Shown here in pieces: positions 59,269 through 64,000 of a DNA stretch of 64,000 bases. Source of the DNA: Psychrobacter sp. P11F6 (GTDB lineage Bacteria; Pseudomonadota; Gammaproteobacteria; Pseudomonadales; Moraxellaceae); NCBI RefSeq assembly GCF_001435295.1, contig NZ_CM003594.1, forward strand, positions 124,001 through 188,000. Reading direction: 5' to 3'. Positions within the stretch are counted from its first letter, which is position 1, and each line of letters opens with the position of its first letter. The notes under the pieces were generated by a model. That model had not been told where the DNA came from, made no database searches, and was given only the letters and a program-made list of their open reading frames with translations. The position numbers and the translations under genes are program-made.

Positions 59269-60153
59269 ATGAAAAAAATAACTCACGCCGTCATCCCTGT
59301 TGCAGGCTTTGGTACACGTATGTTGCCATTGTCTAAATCTGTGCCAAAAGAGCTATTACCACTTGGTAATCGTCCCGCTATTCACTATGTGGTTGAAGAG
59401 GCGATTGCTGCTGGTATTAAGCATATTGTCTTGGTTGGTCATGCACAAAAGAGCGCGATTGAGAATTACTTCGATATTAATGCTGAGTTGGACAACCAGC
59501 TGCGTCATAAAGGTAAAGATGAGCTAGCCGATAGCTTAAACTGGCTGCCAGACGATGTGACCGTATCGATGATACGTCAAGGTAAAGCATTAGGTTTGGG
59601 TCATGCGGTACTCGCGGCTCGCCCCATTATTGGTGAGCATGATTTTGCCGTATTATTACCCGACGTTGTGCTTGATCCTTTTACGGGCGATATGGCTGCT
59701 GATAACTTAGCCTTTATGATTAATGCTTTTGCTGAAGATAACCATTCACAGATATTGGTCGATAAAGTCGCTGATGAAGATGTGCATAAATATGGTATTG
59801 CCAAACTGCATGAAGCGTTTAGTGAGGAGAGCAGGGAAGATGGTGAAGCAAACAGTAATGCCAGCTTTAAAGTGGCAGGATTTGTAGAAAAGCCTAACTT
59901 AGCCGATGCTCCTTCTAAGTTAGCAGTCGTTGGTCGTTATGTCTTTAGCAATCACATTTTTGACTATCTGGCCAATACCAAAGCTTCGGTCGGTGGTGAA
60001 ATTCAGCTGACCGATGCGATTGATGCGTTGATTAGTGAATACGGCGTGAATGTCACGACCATGCGCGGTGATAGCTATGATGCAGGTGATATGCGCTCAT
60101 ATATGCAAGCATTTATCTATTTTGCCGAGCAGCAATTAGCAGAAGATGAATAG
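59269..60153 (+). CDS. galU: UTP-glucose-1-phosphate uridylyltransferase
   Basis: 294 residues. It makes UDP-glucose from UTP and glucose 1-phosphate. Nucleotidyltransferase motif VIPVAGFGTRMLPLSKSVPKE (the G-x-G-T-R loop and catalytic Lys), LPDVVLDPF for the metal site, and FVEKPNLADAPSKLAVVGRYV. A short extra acidic stretch lies near residues 183-195. It starts 52 bases after galE copy 3 and ends three bases before pgi. It supplies UDP-glucose for the epimerase. Confidence 0.97.
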   Translation: MKKITHAVIPVAGFGTRMLPLSKSVPKELLPLGNRPAIHYVVEEAIAAGIKHIVLVGHAQKSAIENYFDINAELDNQLRHKGKDELADSLNWLPDDVTVSMIRQGKALGLGHAVLAARPIIGEHDFAVLLPDVVLDPFTGDMAADNLAFMINAFAEDNHSQILVDKVADEDVHKYGIAKLHEAFSEESREDGEANSNASFKVAGFVEKPNLADAPSKLAVVGRYVFSNHIFDYLANTKASVGGEIQLTDAIDALISEYGVNVTTMRGDSYDAGDMRSYMQAFIYFAEQQLAEDE

Positions 60154-60156
60154 CTG

Positions 60157-61824
60157 ATGGCTGAGATAAAGAGAAATAGCGCTTATAAAAGTGCTCGAAA
60201 CTCTACATACTGGCAGCAACTACAGATGCTTGCGAAGCAGCCATGGTCACTGGCAGCCTTGTTTGCACAAGATGACAGTCGTGCAACGCTCTTTAGCATG
60301 CAAGCAGGCGCGCTATATATGGATTATAGCAAACAATGTATTGACAAACAGGTGCTGGCAAGTCTGTTGCAGCTAGCAGAAAGCTGTGAGTTGTCCACAC
60401 GAATTGATGCACTTATGCAAGGCGCGATGGTCAATACTAGCGAGGAGCGTGCTGCCTTGCATACAGCACTACGATTGCCAGAGTCTGCCAAACTAGACGT
60501 TGATGGGCAAAATGTGGTCGCTGATGTGCATGATAGTCTGTCGCAAGTAGCACGTTTATCTGAACGTGTCCGTAGTGGTACGTGGCGCGGATTTTCTGGT
60601 AAAGCTATCACGGGTGTGGTCAATATTGGCGTCGGTGGCTCTGACCTTGGCCCGCTTATGGCGACGACCGCGCTAGATGAGTGGGCAGATACCGACATTG
60701 AAGTACATTTCGTCTCTAATATGGACGGCACTCAGCTTGATAATTTGCTGAAGCACCTCAATCCTGAGACCACCTTGTTTATTATTTCATCTAAATCCTT
60801 TGGTACGGTTGATACGTTATCTAATGCTAAAACAGCATTATCATGGCTGCTTGCCACTGCCAAGCTGCGTGCAGGTACTGAGGACAGTGTGCTACGCCGC
60901 CACTTTATTGGTATCTCCGCTAACAGTGAAAAAATGAGTGCGTGGGGTATTCATCCTGAGCATCAGCTACAGCTTTGGGAATGGGTTGGTGGGCGTTTTT
61001 CTTTATGGTCAGCGATAGGATTGGCGATTGCCATTCGTATTGGGATGGCTGGGTTTAAAGCGTTATTAGCTGGTGCGCATAGTATGGATGAGCACTTTGC
61101 TCAGGCTGATTTTTCAGAAAATTTACCAGTATTGTTGGGTTTGCTTGCTGTTTGGAATAGTACCTTTTTACAAGTGAATGCTCATACCGTATTGCCCTAT
61201 GATGGTCGTCTCAGCTATTTACCAAGCTACTTAACCCAGCTTGAGATGGAGAGTAATGGTAAATCGGTCACCCAGCACGGTGATCATATTGACTACGATA
61301 CCTGTCCGATTCTGTGGGGCGAGATTGGCTCCAATGCGCAGCATGCCTTTTATCAGTTGCTACATCAAGGCACACAGCAAGTGTCTTGTGACTTTATTGC
61401 TTGTGTGCGCCGCTATAGTGGTCAATCGCAAAACGCGCCATTACAGCAGCAGCATGAGCTGTCTTTGGCCAATTGTCTAGCACAGAGCCGAGTGCTGGCT
61501 TTTGGTAATGCCGCGCTTCAAGAGACTGAGGTTCAAGTAGCTTCTGCTGCGGATAAGTATAAATATTACCGTGGCAACCAGCCGTCAACGACATTGCTGA
61601 TCGATGAGCTGACGCCGCACAGTTTGGGAGCGCTGATTGCACTTTATGAGCATAAAGTCTATGTCATGGCCAGCATTTGGGATATTAACCCGTTTGATCA
61701 ATGGGGCGTCGAGATGGGCAAACAAATGGCGGAGTCCGTACATCAAGCCATGCAGCAAGCAGGTGAGAGTCAGTTTGACAGCTCCACTAACCAGCTGTTA
61801 AAACATATTCAGCAGTTGTCTTGA
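60157..61824 (+). CDS. pgi: Glucose-6-phosphate isomerase
   Basis: 555 residues, close to E. coli Pgi (549). It interconverts glucose 6-phosphate and fructose 6-phosphate. Motifs: GVGGSDLGPLMA, SKSFGTVDTLSNA, the signature WEWVGGRFSLWSAIGL, GEIGSNAQHAFYQLLHQG, and the C-terminal NPFDQWGVEMGK. It is three bases after galU, so co-translated with it. Its place in a capsule locus matches gpi in Acinetobacter K loci, where it feeds sugar-nucleotide synthesis. Confidence 0.97.
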   Translation: MAEIKRNSAYKSARNSTYWQQLQMLAKQPWSLAALFAQDDSRATLFSMQAGALYMDYSKQCIDKQVLASLLQLAESCELSTRIDALMQGAMVNTSEERAALHTALRLPESAKLDVDGQNVVADVHDSLSQVARLSERVRSGTWRGFSGKAITGVVNIGVGGSDLGPLMATTALDEWADTDIEVHFVSNMDGTQLDNLLKHLNPETTLFIISSKSFGTVDTLSNAKTALSWLLATAKLRAGTEDSVLRRHFIGISANSEKMSAWGIHPEHQLQLWEWVGGRFSLWSAIGLAIAIRIGMAGFKALLAGAHSMDEHFAQADFSENLPVLLGLLAVWNSTFLQVNAHTVLPYDGRLSYLPSYLTQLEMESNGKSVTQHGDHIDYDTCPILWGEIGSNAQHAFYQLLHQGTQQVSCDFIACVRRYSGQSQNAPLQQQHELSLANCLAQSRVLAFGNAALQETEVQVASAADKYKYYRGNQPSTTLLIDELTPHSLGALIALYEHKVYVMASIWDINPFDQWGVEMGKQMAESVHQAMQQAGESQFDSSTNQLLKHIQQLS

Positions 61825-61864
61825 TCGTTTTGCTACTAAGTCAATAATCATTAAAGGTGAACGC

Positions 61865-63286
61865 ATGAGCGCTGTTTCTATAAATGACAATACACCTAAA
61901 TATACGCATGAATCTAAATCACAAAGCACTGCAAGCAAGCAAGTTTGTGTGCTTATTGGTCATAGCATTGAGGCCATTACTAGCGCCGTGGTGCTGGCAA
62001 GTCTCGGTCAGCGCGTGCATCTTTATGCAGATATTGAGCTATTGAGGCAGCAAATACAACAATACGGCTTTGAGCATCATTTACAAGCACTGTGGCAGAT
62101 GTATGAGCAGCAGCAGGTTATTATCAGTACAGCATTACCAGCTAGCGCTGACACGTTAATACAATATTATGAAACGACAAATTTTAGTGACAGTCGTCAC
62201 ATCAATGAGAGCAATGAGATTAGTAAGGTTGACGACCAAAGCACTGTTGCGCTTTATTGGTTATTTTTAGACAGTATCAAGCCAGTATGGGCAGAAGCCA
62301 GTTGGATTAACGCATTCAACCACAGCCATCAGCAATCGCTACCCGTGATTATAAGTGGCATTGAGAAACTAGGGGTTGTTTCAGCACTGGCGCAAAATTT
62401 GCAGCGCGCGTGGGTCTACTATGTGCCGTTTGTATTCTTGCAAGACGGTGATGCTTATAGCTCAATGTTGAATCCTTCACTGTGGTTGCTTGGTGAAAAA
62501 ACAGCCAACAGTAGCCAGCATCTAGAAGTATTGAAGCCGTTAATGCAGCATGCGCGTGCCGCTCATCACGCTGATATCGCAACGATAGAGTTTGCCCGTA
62601 GCAGTATCATGGCGATGCTGGCGACGCGAGTGAGTTTTATGAATGAGATGTCACGCTTGGCGGACAGTCAACAGGTAGATATCAAGCAAGTCAGTCGTAT
62701 CATGGGGCTAGACGCGCGGGTCGGCAGCAGTTATCTGCAAGCAGGCTGGGGCTTTGGTGGTAACACACTACCGACCGAGCTGGCTAAATTACAACAGTCC
62801 AGCCAAACGCACAGTTTAGAGATGCCGCTGTTGCAGTCAGTCATGCACATCAACGAAGATCAAAAAGAGCTGATATTCCGCAAATTCTGGCAATATTTTG
62901 ATGGTTTTATTGATAATAAAACGGTGATGATTTGGGGCGGTAGTTATAAATCAGGCTCAGGACGTACCGCAGGCTCAGCCATACATCCATTGTTAGCGTT
63001 ATTATGGTCTTATAATATTCGTACTTTGGTATATAGCGATAAAGCACAAGATGAACTTGCCATGCTTTATCAGCAGCAATCATTACTGCAATTGATTAAT
63101 AATCCTTATCAGCAGCTAAGTGCCGCACAGGCGATTTTTATCATTAGTTGGTCGCCACAAGATCAACTAGATATTGCCAAGCTTAATCAACACGCGATGC
63201 CAGTATTTGATGCGCAAAATGCACTGACACGATTGCAGATCGATAATCTGGTAGGTGACTATATGGGCATTGGTCGGTCTAAATAG
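61865..63286 (+). CDS. UDP-glucose 6-dehydrogenase homologue lacking catalytic residues
   Basis: 473 residues, with an intact frame and AAAGGTGA ribosome binding site. The fold-level match to UDP-glucose dehydrogenase is best at 241-310. The active site is gone. The catalytic Cys of GGSCFPKD is replaced (GGNTLPTE, Thr301), the nearby Lys by Thr304 and the Asp by Glu305, the Lys and Asn of the K-x3-N helix by Arg245 and Met249. The N-terminal NAD motif GxGYVG reads IGHSIEAI. It is therefore unlikely to be a working dehydrogenase. Its operon place matches ugd of Acinetobacter K loci. It may be regulatory or structural, or a decaying gene. Confidence 0.8.
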   Translation: MSAVSINDNTPKYTHESKSQSTASKQVCVLIGHSIEAITSAVVLASLGQRVHLYADIELLRQQIQQYGFEHHLQALWQMYEQQQVIISTALPASADTLIQYYETTNFSDSRHINESNEISKVDDQSTVALYWLFLDSIKPVWAEASWINAFNHSHQQSLPVIISGIEKLGVVSALAQNLQRAWVYYVPFVFLQDGDAYSSMLNPSLWLLGEKTANSSQHLEVLKPLMQHARAAHHADIATIEFARSSIMAMLATRVSFMNEMSRLADSQQVDIKQVSRIMGLDARVGSSYLQAGWGFGGNTLPTELAKLQQSSQTHSLEMPLLQSVMHINEDQKELIFRKFWQYFDGFIDNKTVMIWGGSYKSGSGRTAGSAIHPLLALLWSYNIRTLVYSDKAQDELAMLYQQQSLLQLINNPYQQLSAAQAIFIISWSPQDQLDIAKLNQHAMPVFDAQNALTRLQIDNLVGDYMGIGRSK

Positions 63287-63328
63287 CTTTATTTCAGTTT
63301 TTCTGTCATCAAAATTATCTGTATTCGT

Positions 63329-64000
63329 TTACGCTGGTACAGCACCTTGTGTCGCTAGCCACTGTTGAATCTCTTTAACTTTAATAGCTAACAATTCTTC
63401 ATTGCCACGACTTTCAATATTTAACCTGATCAGTGGTTCTGTATTTGAGGCACGTAAGTTAAAACGCCACTCGCCAAAGTTAAGACTCAAGCCATCAAGC
63501 GTCGATTTGGTCGGATTTTCGCTGCTACATTTTTCCTCAATAGCGCTAATAATCGTTGGCGCATCATTTGTTGTGAGCCGAAAGTTAAGCTCGCCTGAAC
63601 TTGGATAGGCTTGAATATAGCCAGTAACCAATTCTGATAGAGTTTTTCCGGTGACAGACAATAGCTCAATGGTGAGCAGCCATGGAATCATGCCGCTATC
63701 GCAATAGAAAAAGTCACGGAAATAGTGGTGGGCAGACATCTCGCCGCCATAAACAGCGCCAGAGTCACGCATGACTTGCTTAATAAATGAATGTCCAGAT
63801 TTACTGATGACAGCCTTACCGTTATGCTCTTTAATCACGGCTTCAGTATTGTAAATGACACGTGGATCGTAAACGATTGACTCATTCTGCCCTTGGTGTT
63901 GATACTTATTCAAAAATGCTTGAGCAAGCATCCCAACGATATAGCTACCATCAATAAACTCACCATGTTCATCGAATAAAAAGCAGCGATCAAAGTCACC
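63329..64000 (-). CDS. Phosphomannomutase/phosphoglucomutase (ManB/CpsG family), 5' end beyond window
   Basis: The frame runs from the window edge to a stop at 63329 (223 codons visible), so only the C-terminal half is present; an internal ATG at 63931 is not the start. The visible part opens with GDFDRCFLFDE, the metal-binding loop, then GGEMSAHHYFRDF (sugar-ring recognition) and RASNTEPLIRLNIESRG (phosphate site). It interconverts hexose 1- and 6-phosphates, feeding GalU (glucose 1-phosphate) or GDP-mannose synthesis. It is convergent with the ugd-like gene, as pgm is in Acinetobacter K loci. Confidence 0.93.
   Translation of the reverse strand, partial: GDFDRCFLFDEHGEFIDGSYIVGMLAQAFLNKYQHQGQNESIVYDPRVIYNTEAVIKEHNGKAVISKSGHSFIKQVMRDSGAVYGGEMSAHHYFRDFFYCDSGMIPWLLTIELLSVTGKTLSELVTGYIQAYPSSGELNFRLTTNDAPTIISAIEEKCSSENPTKSTLDGLSLNFGEWRFNLRASNTEPLIRLNIESRGNEELLAIKVKEIQQWLATQGAVPA

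Overview
The window reads as a chromosomal segment of a Moraxellaceae gammaproteobacterium, most likely Psychrobacter. The evidence is the moderately A+T-rich coding, the protein families, the layout of the TCA-cycle genes, and a galE-galU-pgi-ugd-pgm module like the conserved end of Acinetobacter capsule (K) loci. The genus is my inference from family resemblance; no marker RNA gene is present.

Layout. 1-1545: two tandem paralogous membrane proteins of unknown function (the first cut by the window edge). 1589-3956: thiC with a TPP riboswitch. 4163-9576: a Pho-box-controlled pstS-pstC-pstA-pstB-phoU phosphate operon with an attenuator-like hairpin after pstS. 9599-11711: yggX and argH. 11810-13886: an AlgZ/AlgR-type two-component pair, with a consensus-matching sigma-54 promoter sequence between the genes. 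14104-17317: hemC, hemD and a HemX-like protein. 17370-22653: a thioesterase, a RibBX-type riboflavin gene, rarA, an HExxH protein and a lipoprotein. 22840-38399: gltA divergent from sdhCDAB-sucAB-lpd-sucCD, covering citrate synthase, succinate dehydrogenase, 2-oxoglutarate dehydrogenase and succinyl-CoA synthetase.

38499-64000 is a capsule/exopolysaccharide locus. A 9,843-bp unit is present twice in tandem. It carries galE, a sulfotransferase-like protein and a three-domain glycosyltransferase on the + strand, a decayed IS5-type element, and kpsC-like, tviB-like and GT2 genes on the - strand. A third galE follows, then galU, pgi, a UDP-glucose-dehydrogenase homologue that has lost its catalytic residues, and a convergent phosphomannomutase gene cut by the window edge. 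The middle galE is a hybrid of the two outer ones, with the crossover confined to 50 bp. The duplication therefore looks like unequal homologous recombination between galE copies flanking a capsule cassette.

How the genes fit together: galU, pgi, pgm and galE supply UDP-glucose, UDP-galactose (or the N-acetyl forms) and other hexose phosphates. TviB makes a UDP-hexosaminuronic acid, the glycosyltransferases assemble the chain, and the KpsC-like protein suggests a Kdo-linked (group 2-like) capsule anchor. No capsule export genes are in the window. The most notable observations are the tandem duplication and its chimeric galE, the three-module glycosyltransferase, the pseudo-dehydrogenase, and the sigma-54-like site beside algR.
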